A DNA stretch of 64,000 nt from Prevotella sp. (GTDB lineage: Bacteria > Bacteroidota > Bacteroidia > Bacteroidales > Bacteroidaceae), in NCBI GenBank assembly GCA_017548605.1, contig JAFYZT010000031.1, forward strand, positions 1-64,000, given 5' to 3'. The translations under genes were made by a program, and so were the position numbers. Numbering within the stretch: the stretch's first letter is position 1; each line of letters begins with the position of its first letter. Below the pieces are notes generated by a model, which was given only the letters and a program-made list of their open reading frames with translations, ran no database searches and was not told the origin of the DNA. Positions 8,701 through 15,747 of this stretch are shown piece by piece.

Positions 8701-8891
8701 CCATCGTCATGAGTCTGTGGGAAGTGGCTGATGAAGCGACGCAGATTCTCATGACCACGTTCTACGACCATCTGCTCTCAGGGCAGTCGAAACGCGAGGC
8801 CTTCCGAGGGGCACAACGTTATCTCCGTGCCATTGACAACGGACGCTTCGACCACCCCGAGTTCTGGGCCGCCTTTGTGCTGCTGGACTGA
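5781..8891 (+). CDS. Secreted TPR-CHAT domain protein (caspase-like)
   Basis: The 1036-residue protein has an N-terminal signal peptide (FTLLIIVTVASLTTVTAQ), about ten tetratricopeptide repeats of the kinesin-light-chain type (YA.SLNNLA...LGD..KAVEYG) to about residue 480, a helical linker, and a C-terminal CHAT domain from about 700. The CHAT catalytic pair is present: His in HLATHGF (about 850) and Cys in LSACKTGQGD (about 945), so it should be an active caspase-fold cysteine protease. CHAT proteins cleave partner proteins, but the target here is unknown. The start at 5781 gives the signal peptide and follows a good promoter. Three copies of a GC-rich palindromic element lie in frame in loops of the CHAT domain (see repeats at 7980, 8061 and 8417). 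Confidence 0.88.
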   Translation: MKRLFTLLIIVTVASLTTVTAQTVAQMNEWSQRAQQAEDDKQYVEAISNYELYLEGYAKNYSQEDDTYALVLFKLARCYYNTGNYLKAAEYGEKEAAVTLALYGKNDEEFATSMQNLGVYYARLGDNTKALDCGRASAEAYKAAVGEQHPKYAQALSNLARFHSEVGNYSEAVKQETMAMLIFKAASGNKDESYLTSLNNLSVYYSQLGDAAKALEYGMMAQEHYLSEGQTDNAEYAMTLDHLANYHASTGDYSKASELCLQALRILRNTVGTAHPDYATVLSDQANTTSLLGNQRRAIEMGTRALTIRQDALGQDHPLCAQSLSNLSHYFSALGDNGKAVEYGEQALAIWQREANGMNTDYAACLSNLSNYYSALGNTDKAVEMCVQAAEIRKAVLGATHPDYAMSLNNLASLLFRHGEYERAKETGSRAMMTSRTSLGEHHPNYATALSNLAGYHAMLGHYDESLDFFSQSISISYDNVLQQFAGLTAKRRTLFWNNISDDFTVVYPTYVFRSQATTAPDLYDKAALFAKGLLLSTEIEMNRLIQESGDKEAVKMFENLQLNRLQLQRLYETPVTQRQVNTDSLARAINRMERDLIRRSKVYGDFTMKLRSTWKDVQGALKNDEIAVEFLSFNIYGTDSTMVVALTLRKDDKEPKFIPLFEQRQLQGVSDPVYYHCPELTQLVWQPLQQELKGIHRIYFSPAGALHNIGIEYAPGMEEYEMYRLTSTREIETSPSPSQGGEKGAVLYGGVDYNASLASSPPSGGMEEVSEEALNVSYDLHRALIDSLDVRGFSAKYLPGTLSEVEAIKQSLDRQHQPAVMHTGKDATETSVKEESGHAPRLLHLATHGFYFTAQQAKGQNKLRFLGQHDAQGNARLATSSLGGGQGEASLSEDKALTRSGLLFAGANNALEGQTMPMDADDGILTAQEISRLDLRGLDLVVLSACKTGQGDINQGEGVFGLQRGFKKAGAKTIVMSLWEVADEATQILMTTFYDHLLSGQSKREAFRGAQRYLRAIDNGRFDHPEFWAAFVLLD
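7980..8016. repeat. Palindromic element in frame in the CHAT gene, copy 1
   Basis: CCCCTCCCAAGGAGGGG with a flanking C-rich arm, read as TSPSPSQGGEKG between the STREIE and AVLYGGVDY segments of the CHAT domain. It belongs to the same family as the intergenic copies. Confidence 0.7.
8061..8090. repeat. Palindromic element in frame in the CHAT gene, copy 2
   Basis: CCCTCCTTCGGGGGGA followed by GGAGGAGG, read as SSPPSGGMEEV, a low-complexity loop about 20 codons after copy 1. Confidence 0.6.
8417..8450. repeat. Palindromic element in frame in the CHAT gene, copy 3
   Basis: CTCCTTGGGAGGGGG-ACA-GGGGGAGG, read as SSLGGGQGEA between the catalytic His and Cys of the CHAT domain, in a variable loop. 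Confidence 0.7.
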
Positions 8892-8996
8892 ATACCCACC
8901 CCCGACCCCTCCCCAAGGGAGGGGTGAAGAATGGCAGGGAAAGGTAAAAGAGTAAAAGGGTAAAAAGGTAAAAAAGGAAAGAGGTAAAAGGGTAGA
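8892..8996. repeat. Palindromic element copy followed by GGTAAAA heptad repeats
   Basis: At 8895-8925 is an intergenic copy of the GC-rich element. Its minus strand carries four G-runs (8895-8914). From about 8940 to 8996 the sequence is irregular repeats of GGTAAAA/GGTAAAAG. The same heptads recur near 25.45, 46.25 and 59.83 kb. Confidence 0.75.
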
Positions 8997-9041
8997 AAAT
9001 GATATTTTCTTAATTTTTCTTTATTGATGTTACTTTCACTC

Positions 9042-9081
9042 GGAAAAGCGAAAGAAAAGCAGGCATTTCTTTCGCTTTTCC
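9042..9081. repeat. 16 bp inverted repeat upstream of gyrB
   Basis: GGAAAAGCGAAAGAAA (9042-9057) and TTTCTTTCGCTTTTCC (9066-9081) are perfect inverted copies with an 8 nt loop, followed by TCATTTTTT. It could be the terminator of the upstream transcript, or a regulatory hairpin, since it covers where the -33 element of gyrB should lie. Confidence 0.75.
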
Positions 9082-9093
9082 CTCATTTTTTCG

Positions 9094-9101
9094 TAACTTT
9101 G
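9094..9101 (+). promoter_or_regulatory. -7 box of gyrB
   Basis: TAACTTTG, 82 bp before the ATG at 9184. The expected -33 region falls in the right arm of the inverted repeat and reads only TTTC. Confidence 0.6.
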
Positions 9102-9183
9102 CACCTGTGTTTTCGGGATAGGTTTTTCCCTACGGGAAAAAAGAATTCCTTTATCCTGCTTGACTAAGAACTTAATAACCAAA

Positions 9184-11160
9184 ATGGCAGAAATACAAAA
9201 CAACGAAACGAATTACTCAGCCAGCAACATACAAGTGTTGGAAGGCTTGGAGGCCGTGCGCAAACGCCCGGCCATGTATATCGGTGACATCAGTGAAAAA
9301 GGTCTTCACCACCTGGTGAACGAGACCGTGGACAACTCCATCGACGAGGCGATGGCGGGTTTCTGTACCCACATCGAAGTGACCATCAATGAGGACAACT
9401 CCATCACCGTGCTCGACAACGGGCGCGGCATCCCCGTGGATGAACACAAGAAACTGCATAAGTCGGCCCTCGAAGTGGTGATGACCGTGCTCCATGCCGG
9501 CGGCAAGTTCGACAAGGGCTCCTACAAGGTGAGCGGCGGTCTGCACGGCGTGGGTGTGAGTTGTGTGAACGCCCTGTCGGCGCACATGCTCTCACAGGTG
9601 TACCGCGACGGAAAAATATACCAACAAGAATACAAACAGGGCAAGCCCCTCTATCCCGTCAAGGTGGTAGGCGAGACCGACCAGCGCGGTACGCGCCAGC
9701 AGTTCTGGCCCGACCCCACAATCTTTACCACCACCACCTATCAGTGGGACATCATAGCCCGCCGCATGCGTGAGCTGGCATACCTGAACGCCGGTATCAC
9801 CATCACGCTGCGTGACATGCGTCCCGATGAGGAAGGCAAGACCAAGGAAGCCATCTACCACGCACAGGAAGGTCTGAAAGAATTCGTGCGTTATATCGAC
9901 CGCCACCGCAGCCATCTCTTCGATGACGTTATCTACCTGAAGACAGAGAAGCAAGGTATCCCCATCGAAGTGGCCGTGATGTACAACACCGACTACTCGG
10001 AAAATATCCATTCCTACGTCAACAATATCAACACCATCGAGGGCGGTACTCACTTGATGGGATTCCGCATGGCCCTCACCCGTACGCTGAAGAAATATGC
10101 CGACAACGACCCGACCATCGCCAAGCAGATTGAAAAAGCGAAGATTGAGATTGCCGGTGAGGACTTCCGCGAAGGACTGACCGCCGTTATCTCCATCAAA
10201 GTGGCAGAGCCGCAGTTCGAGGGACAGACAAAGACCAAGCTGGGTAACAGCGAGGTGACAGGTGCCGTGCAGCAGGCTGTGGGCGAGGCTCTGGCCAACT
10301 ACCTGGAGGAACACCCCAAGGAGGCCCGTCAGATATGCGACAAGGTGGTGCTCGCCGCCACGGCTCGTATCGCCGCACGCAAGGCACGTGAGAGCGTGCA
10401 GCGCAAGAATGTGATGTCTGGCGGTGGACTGCCCGGCAAGCTGGCCGACTGTTCAAACAAAGACCCGAAGGAATGTGAGATATTCCTCGTTGAGGGTGAC
10501 TCCGCCGGTGGCTCGGCCAAACAAGGTCGTGACCGTTACACACAGGCTATCCTTCCCCTGCGCGGTAAGATATTGAACGTGGAGAAGGTGCAGTGGCACC
10601 GTGTGTTCGAAGCTGAGTCGGTGATGAACATCATCCAGAGCATCGGCGTGCGTTTCGGTGTTGACGGCGAGGGTGACAAAGAGGCGAACATCGAGAAGTT
10701 GCGCTACGACAAGATTATCATCATGACCGATGCCGACGTCGATGGCTCACACATCGACACCCTCATCATGACCCTCTTCTATCGTTTCATGCCAAAGGTG
10801 ATTCAGGAAGGGCATCTTTACATCGCCACCCCACCGCTCTATCTCTGCACCTACAAGAACAAGGTGAAGGAATACTGCTACAACGAACGCGACCGCGAGA
10901 TGTTCCTCGACAAATACGGAAATGGTCAGGAAGATAGCAAGAACGGTATCACCGTGCAGCGTTACAAAGGTTTGGGAGAGATGAATCCCGAACAGCTTTG
11001 GGAGACGACCATGGATCCGAAGACCCGTCTGCTCAAGCAGGTGACCATAGAGAATGCCGCCGAGGCCGACGAGATTTTCTCAATGCTCATGGGCGACGAT
11101 GTGGAGCCACGCCGCGAATTCATCGAGAAGAACGCCACCTACGCCAATATCGACGCTTAA
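9184..11160 (+). CDS. gyrB: DNA gyrase subunit B
   Basis: The 658-residue protein has all GyrB landmarks: the GHKL ATPase motifs ETVDNSIDEAMAG, DNGRGIP and GGLHGVG, the transducer domain, the TOPRIM motif LVEGDSAGGSAKQGRDR with DADVDGSHI, and the C-terminal QRYKGLGEMNPEQLW. It forms the ATP-driven half of gyrase, which adds negative supercoils. The ATG at 9184 (MAEIQ) is chosen; the frame runs eight codons further back without conservation. Length is normal for Bacteroidetes. Confidence 0.98.
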   Translation: MAEIQNNETNYSASNIQVLEGLEAVRKRPAMYIGDISEKGLHHLVNETVDNSIDEAMAGFCTHIEVTINEDNSITVLDNGRGIPVDEHKKLHKSALEVVMTVLHAGGKFDKGSYKVSGGLHGVGVSCVNALSAHMLSQVYRDGKIYQQEYKQGKPLYPVKVVGETDQRGTRQQFWPDPTIFTTTTYQWDIIARRMRELAYLNAGITITLRDMRPDEEGKTKEAIYHAQEGLKEFVRYIDRHRSHLFDDVIYLKTEKQGIPIEVAVMYNTDYSENIHSYVNNINTIEGGTHLMGFRMALTRTLKKYADNDPTIAKQIEKAKIEIAGEDFREGLTAVISIKVAEPQFEGQTKTKLGNSEVTGAVQQAVGEALANYLEEHPKEARQICDKVVLAATARIAARKARESVQRKNVMSGGGLPGKLADCSNKDPKECEIFLVEGDSAGGSAKQGRDRYTQAILPLRGKILNVEKVQWHRVFEAESVMNIIQSIGVRFGVDGEGDKEANIEKLRYDKIIIMTDADVDGSHIDTLIMTLFYRFMPKVIQEGHLYIATPPLYLCTYKNKVKEYCYNERDREMFLDKYGNGQEDSKNGITVQRYKGLGEMNPEQLWETTMDPKTRLLKQVTIENAAEADEIFSMLMGDDVEPRREFIEKNATYANIDA

Positions 11161-11214
11161 CAGACTCATTATATCCGCAAGTAGTAAAGTAGATTGTAGT
11201 TAAGAAATTAGGTC

Positions 11215-14028
11215 ATGTCCTGCTTGCGGAAGACAGTACTCATACTCATCGCCAGTATCGTCACCCTGGGTGTCATAGCCCAGAGTGACGATATTGTTAT
11301 TGACAGTCTCTTCCAACAATACCGCCAGGAGAGCAGCTCCAAGCAGATGGAGACAGCCAACGACCTGGTGAAACTGCTGCATGACGGAGAACATGTCGAT
11401 ACCCTGCTGCATTTTGATGCTTCCAATATCATGGTCATGCCGTTCCACGTGTACAGCGGCATGGCATCCTATTATTTCGATACCAACCAATACGGCAAGG
11501 CGGCAGAATGCGGCAAGAAAGCACTGAAGAGTTACGTTTCCGACATCGACGACGAGAGCTATGCTTCGTGCCTGTTCAACCTGAGCATCATCTACCAACG
11601 GATGGGTAACCCCTATGAAGCCATCCAATACCAAGAGATGTGCTACAAGCTCGACCTGGCCTCCGGCAACAAAGAAGACATCAGCTCGTCGCTGAACAAC
11701 CTGGCGACACTCTACCTCTCGGCCAAGCAACCCGCCGAAGCTCTTGACTTCGCTAACAAAGCCATTGCCCTGGAACGTGAGCTGGGACGCAAAGACCGGC
11801 TGGCCATCCGTCTGGGCGTGGCATCGGAGATTTACCTGCAGCTGCATCAACCGGAAAAAGCCCTCGAATTGGCACAGGAGGCCTACGAGATAGACCACTC
11901 TGAGGGCAGGACGGAAAAAGCCGCCATACGTCAGACCATGATGGCCAACGCTTTCATCGAACTGCATCGCTACGAGGAGGCACGGAAAGCCATGGACGAG
12001 GCACTGCCCATTCTTGAGGCGGCGAAGAACACCAATTCCACGGTTATCTGCCACAACCAGATGGGCAGGCTCCTCTTGCTCCAAGGGAAGAAGGAACAAG
12101 CCACCTACCATTTCGAGCAGGCCCTGGCAAAAGTGCAATCCCTGGGCAACCGCTATCTGGAACGGACTGCCCACTACGGTTTGTTCGAAGCACTCAGTGA
12201 GAGCGACCCGCAACGGGCCCTCGACCAACTGAAGGCATACAGCCAACTGAGCGACTCCATCTACCATTCTGAAACAGCCCAGCTGCTCAGTCAGTTCCAT
12301 TCTCGTTACCATGCCGATGAGCTGAAGGAGAAGAATAACGATCTCAGCCAACAGAACGAGATGCAGCGACGCCTGAACATCGCCGCCGTATGTGCTATCC
12401 TGGCACTCGTCGTGCTGCTAGGAATACTGTTTTATGCCCTGCGCATGCGCACGAAAGCCAACGCCATGATGAAAAAGGTGGAAGAGATGCGTCAGGACTT
12501 CTTCACGAAAATCACCCATGAGTTCCGCACGCCGCTCACCGTCATTATGGGCATGAGCGACAACATCGCCGAGGGACGTATCAACGACGAGAGTGAGACA
12601 CGGAAGGCGGGACGTATCATCATGCGTAACGGCTACCATATGCAGAAGCTCACCAACCAACTGCTGAACATCTCGCGTCTGCGCTCCAACCATGTGAAGC
12701 CCGAATGGCAACACGGCGACCTCGTACCTTATACCACCATGATTGTGGAGACATTCTATGAGTTGGCACACCAGAACGCACTAACCCTACATTTCACGCA
12801 TAAGGAACAACCGTTGATGGCCGACTTCGTGCCCGACCTGTACCATACCATGTTGTATAACCTGCTCTCCAACGCCATCAAGTTCACACCTGCCGGAGGA
12901 AGCATCACCCTTTCCCTCGACAAAGACGACAGCCATGCCCTCATCGAGGTGACAGACACCGGCGTGGGTATTGCGGAGAAAGACCTGCCTCATGTGTTCG
13001 AAGAGTTCTACACCTCAGAGAAAGAGAGTTCGAGCATCGGCACGGGTGTGGGTCTGGCCCTCGTGAAACAGATTGTCTCCGTGGTGGAAGGAACTATTCA
13101 GGTAACGAGCAAAGAAAATGAAGGAACCACGTTCCATATCCATCTGCCCTTGAAACATGGTACACAGCAATGGCCCTCATTCACCGGTGAAGAGAAGATG
13201 GAAAAGGCATACACCCCTATCAAGGAAGATGAGGATAAACATGACGACGCCTTGGCTTCGGACCAACGCGAGCGGGTGCTCATCGTCGAGGACAACGATG
13301 ATGTGATGGGCTATATCCGTTCACTGCTCAATAGCGACTATGCGGTATATATGGCCGGCAATGGCAACGAGGGATTGGAAAAAGCACGCAACATCATCCC
13401 CGACATCATCGTCACCGACCTGATGATGCCGGGAATCGACGGATTGCAACTGTGCCAACAGGTGAAAAGCGACCCCCTCCTCAGTCATATCCCCGTGATT
13501 GTGGTGACAGCGAGGAACGAAGACAACGACCGTATCCTTGGATTGAAAGCCGGTGCTGACGCATACCTTGTCAAACCTTTCATCGCCAACGAGCTGTTAG
13601 TGCGTGTGGAACAGTTGCTGCTCTCGCGCCGCCAATTGCGTGAACGGTTCAGCCAAGCCATCAAGGAACATGAGGAGCAACCCAAGGAACAACTCAATGC
13701 CATCGACCAACAACTCCTCGACAAACTGAATGCCACCGTGATGAAAGAGTTGGAAGAGGGACATGTAGATGTGGAAACCATCGCCTCGGCCATGTGCATG
13801 AGCAGCAAGCAGCTGCGCCGTAAACTATTCGCCATCACCGGCGAGACGACGGCCTCCTATATCATGCACCTGCGCTTGAACCATGCGAAACACCTGCTCG
13901 ACAATGCGCCCGAACTGAACATCGGCGACATCGCCCTACGCTGCGGATTTGAAGACAATGCCCATTTCGCCCGTTCCTTCAAACAATATTTCAACCTTAC
14001 CCCAACACACTATAGGAGAAAGGCATAA
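11215..14028 (+). CDS. Hybrid two-component system: TPR sensor, kinase, receiver, AraC
   Basis: The 937-residue protein has a signal peptide (1-22), periplasmic TPR repeats (about 40-340), a membrane span (about 388-412), a HisKA domain with phospho-acceptor His435 (ITHEFRTPL), an HATPase domain (LLSNAIKFTP, DTGVGIA, GTGVGLALV), a receiver with Asp735 (IIVTDLMMPG, then VKPF) and a C-terminal AraC DNA-binding domain (about 835-935). It is therefore a complete phosphorelay on one chain. Most Bacteroides hybrid systems sense glycans through beta-propeller Reg_prop and Y_Y_Y domains. This one uses TPRs, so its signal may be a protein or peptide. It lies 54 bp after gyrB; targets are unknown. Confidence 0.9.
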   Translation: MSCLRKTVLILIASIVTLGVIAQSDDIVIDSLFQQYRQESSSKQMETANDLVKLLHDGEHVDTLLHFDASNIMVMPFHVYSGMASYYFDTNQYGKAAECGKKALKSYVSDIDDESYASCLFNLSIIYQRMGNPYEAIQYQEMCYKLDLASGNKEDISSSLNNLATLYLSAKQPAEALDFANKAIALERELGRKDRLAIRLGVASEIYLQLHQPEKALELAQEAYEIDHSEGRTEKAAIRQTMMANAFIELHRYEEARKAMDEALPILEAAKNTNSTVICHNQMGRLLLLQGKKEQATYHFEQALAKVQSLGNRYLERTAHYGLFEALSESDPQRALDQLKAYSQLSDSIYHSETAQLLSQFHSRYHADELKEKNNDLSQQNEMQRRLNIAAVCAILALVVLLGILFYALRMRTKANAMMKKVEEMRQDFFTKITHEFRTPLTVIMGMSDNIAEGRINDESETRKAGRIIMRNGYHMQKLTNQLLNISRLRSNHVKPEWQHGDLVPYTTMIVETFYELAHQNALTLHFTHKEQPLMADFVPDLYHTMLYNLLSNAIKFTPAGGSITLSLDKDDSHALIEVTDTGVGIAEKDLPHVFEEFYTSEKESSSIGTGVGLALVKQIVSVVEGTIQVTSKENEGTTFHIHLPLKHGTQQWPSFTGEEKMEKAYTPIKEDEDKHDDALASDQRERVLIVEDNDDVMGYIRSLLNSDYAVYMAGNGNEGLEKARNIIPDIIVTDLMMPGIDGLQLCQQVKSDPLLSHIPVIVVTARNEDNDRILGLKAGADAYLVKPFIANELLVRVEQLLLSRRQLRERFSQAIKEHEEQPKEQLNAIDQQLLDKLNATVMKELEEGHVDVETIASAMCMSSKQLRRKLFAITGETTASYIMHLRLNHAKHLLDNAPELNIGDIALRCGFEDNAHFARSFKQYFNLTPTHYRRKA

Positions 14029-14210
14029 CGTTCTTATGGAAGAATTTAGGAAGTTAAAGGAGTTAAGCCATTACTCTGTTGGTTTTAGTTTTAACTACTT
14101 AACTCCTTAAATTCTTACCACCCCTACTTAACTTCCTAACTCCTTTAACTCCTTAACTTCACTCTTTACCTCCTTACCCCTACTTTGTCCGAAAAATACA
14201 AGTTTTTGTC
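14029..14210. repeat. Inverted arrays of GTTAAGGA-type repeats after the hybrid kinase
   Basis: At 14048-14080 the plus strand reads GTTAAAGGAGTTAAGCC. At 14090-14165 the inverse repeat TTAACTCC/TTAACTTCC occurs several times, so the transcript could fold into a long imperfect hairpin. The segment GTTAAGCCATTACTCTG recurs almost exactly near 20435. No gene is seen here. Confidence 0.65.
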
Positions 14211-14216
14211 CGTTTT

Positions 14217-14251
14217 TGCCAATTGAATTGGCATTTTTCGCCCTACCTTTG
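14217..14251 (+). promoter_or_regulatory. Palindromic operator with -7 box
   Basis: TGCCAATT-G-AATTGGCA (14217-14233) is a perfect 17 bp palindrome around a central G. It is followed by TACCTTTG at 14244-14251, a TAnnTTTG -7 box. A TTG inside the palindrome (14223-14225) lies 18 bp before the -7 box, so a bound regulator would cover the -33 region. Confidence 0.55.
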
Positions 14252-14257
14252 CAGCAG

Positions 14258-14406
14258 AAAACAACAACCGAAGAAAGGTGTTGTGTTACTTGCTGAAACT
14301 TTTATCATATATTTAGATTCTTCTTAGTTAGAGACACTAAGCAAATGTATTAAGCGTAAAGTTTTGTTATCTTCACACATGGTTGCCGCGAGGCAACCAT
14401 GTTGTG
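14258..14406 (+). ncRNA. Candidate small RNA or long leader ending in a GCGA hairpin
   Basis: Between the promoter at 14244 and a second promoter at 14453 there is no convincing gene. The stretch ends in a perfect 11 bp hairpin, ACATGGTTGCC-GCGA-GGCAACCATGT (14377-14402), with a GNRA tetraloop. No U-tract follows. It could be a small RNA, the leader of the gene at 14505, or neither. Confidence 0.3.
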
Positions 14407-14452
14407 TTATACAATTATCGAGATAAAAGTATCGCTTTTTAAGAAATAGTTG

Positions 14453-14460
14453 TATATTTG
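14453..14460 (+). promoter_or_regulatory. -7 box of the secreted LRR-like gene
   Basis: TATATTTG, 45 bp before the ATG at 14505. No clear -33 TTTG is seen at 19-21 bp. Confidence 0.5.
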
Positions 14461-14504
14461 CAAATGGTTATTATAACAAACTATTCTCTTAACGCCCCTC
14501 ATAT

Positions 14505-15671
14505 ATGAAACGAGTTATCATCATCTTGTTGAATCTTTTTATCCTCCTCGTGTGGTTCCCAAAAGAGGGACGGGCACAGGTGGTTAACGAGCCGGTTTGT
14601 GCGTTTTGCGGCGAACCGATTGACAAACATAAACCCGACTGCATCCAGGGGGATAGTCAGTTATTAGAAGAGTTGTTTCCCAGAGAAGAGCCCGCGACAG
14701 GCGGAAATGCAGCGGACTCGTTTGTCGTTGACTTCAACAACAAGGAACAGATACTTCTGTTCAAAGACCCGAAAGTGAAGAGGTGTGCGCTGGCATGGGA
14801 CGGGAACAAAGACGGCGAGTTGACAGTGGGCGAAGCGGAAACGGTCATCGGCCTGTGGCTGATGTTTCCCCATAGAAAAGATATGTTTGTTATTTCCTGT
14901 TATGACGACCTGCGGTTCTTTCCCAACCTGGAATATCTCCACGCCGGTAAGTCGTGGCGCGTAGAAGTAATCGACCTCAGTCACAACCCCAAGTTGAAGG
15001 AGGTGAACCTCTACTACTGTGACAGGAATACCCTGAAGGAAGTGAGATATGCGGAGGGGCTGACGATGGTGCAGAAACCGTCCCGAGACCGTGATTTCTT
15101 CGACGAGCCTGATGTTTTTGTACGTGAAGACCTCGCGGATAAGCCTGAAGCCCTGCCCTCCTACCGCTACCGTGTCAAGAGCGACAGTATCGTCATTGAG
15201 GGTGAAGACTTCTCTAAATACAGTGTCGATGTCAATAGTATCCTCATTAAAGACGATGCCTTTCGACTCAGTTGCTTAGCAAGAGGTGCCGACCGCAACA
15301 ACGACTACAATATCACTTCTTACGAAGCGGAACTGGTAGGCACGCTTGACTTCAACGAAACAGAAAGCACCGGGGGGCCGACACTCAACACCGATTTCAG
15401 CGAGCTGCGCTATTTCCCCCGACTGCACACCCTTCGCACAGGAACGACTTATATCGATACGCTCGACCTCTCCAAAAACCTCTTGTTAAAGGAGGTGGAT
15501 GTCAGCCGATGCCAGTCGCTCACCACCATCGTCCTCGCCAAAGGATGCCAGCCACACATCATCATGCCAGTACATCCCTATCATGGTCAGGCTCCGAAAA
15601 TCATCCGTGTAAAACCATCGAAGGAACTCCTTAAACAGAAGAAAAAGAACGAGAATCAACCGACAATATAA
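14505..15671 (+). CDS. Secreted leucine-rich-repeat-like protein with EF-hand-like loop
   Basis: The 388-residue protein has a signal peptide (about 1-24), then [15 protein letters not shown], a short Cys/His cluster that could bind zinc. Two similar halves follow. Each holds an acidic calcium-loop-like motif ([28 protein letters not shown]) followed by repeats of the form [11 protein letters not shown]...[14 protein letters not shown] and [11 protein letters not shown]...[14 protein letters not shown], typical of Bacteroidetes leucine-rich-repeat surface proteins. It has a basic C-terminal tail rather than a T9SS tail. Function unknown; binding of proteins or glycans outside the cell is plausible. 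Confidence 0.7.
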   Translation: MKRVIIILLNLFILLVWFPKEGRAQVVNEPVCAFCGEPIDKHKPDCIQGDSQLLEELFPREEPATGGNAADSFVVDFNNKEQILLFKDPKVKRCALAWDGNKDGELTVGEAETVIGLWLMFPHRKDMFVISCYDDLRFFPNLEYLHAGKSWRVEVIDLSHNPKLKEVNLYYCDRNTLKEVRYAEGLTMVQKPSRDRDFFDEPDVFVREDLADKPEALPSYRYRVKSDSIVIEGEDFSKYSVDVNSILIKDDAFRLSCLARGADRNNDYNITSYEAELVGTLDFNETESTGGPTLNTDFSELRYFPRLHTLRTGTTYIDTLDLSKNLLLKEVDVSRCQSLTTIVLAKGCQPHIIMPVHPYHGQAPKIIRVKPSKELLKQKKKNENQPTI

Positions 15672-15747
15672 CAGGAGGCATGGCATCCACTCTTTGAGGG
15701 AGACAATCGTTGCCGACATGCACCAACTTGCAGATTTTTATAACAAT

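Noticed and set aside
9592..10314. Minus-strand open frame over gyrB
   Set aside because: gyrB motifs are complete on the plus strand.
14377..14402. Hairpin as rho-independent terminator
   Set aside because: No T-tract follows the stem; kept only as a possible RNA structure.
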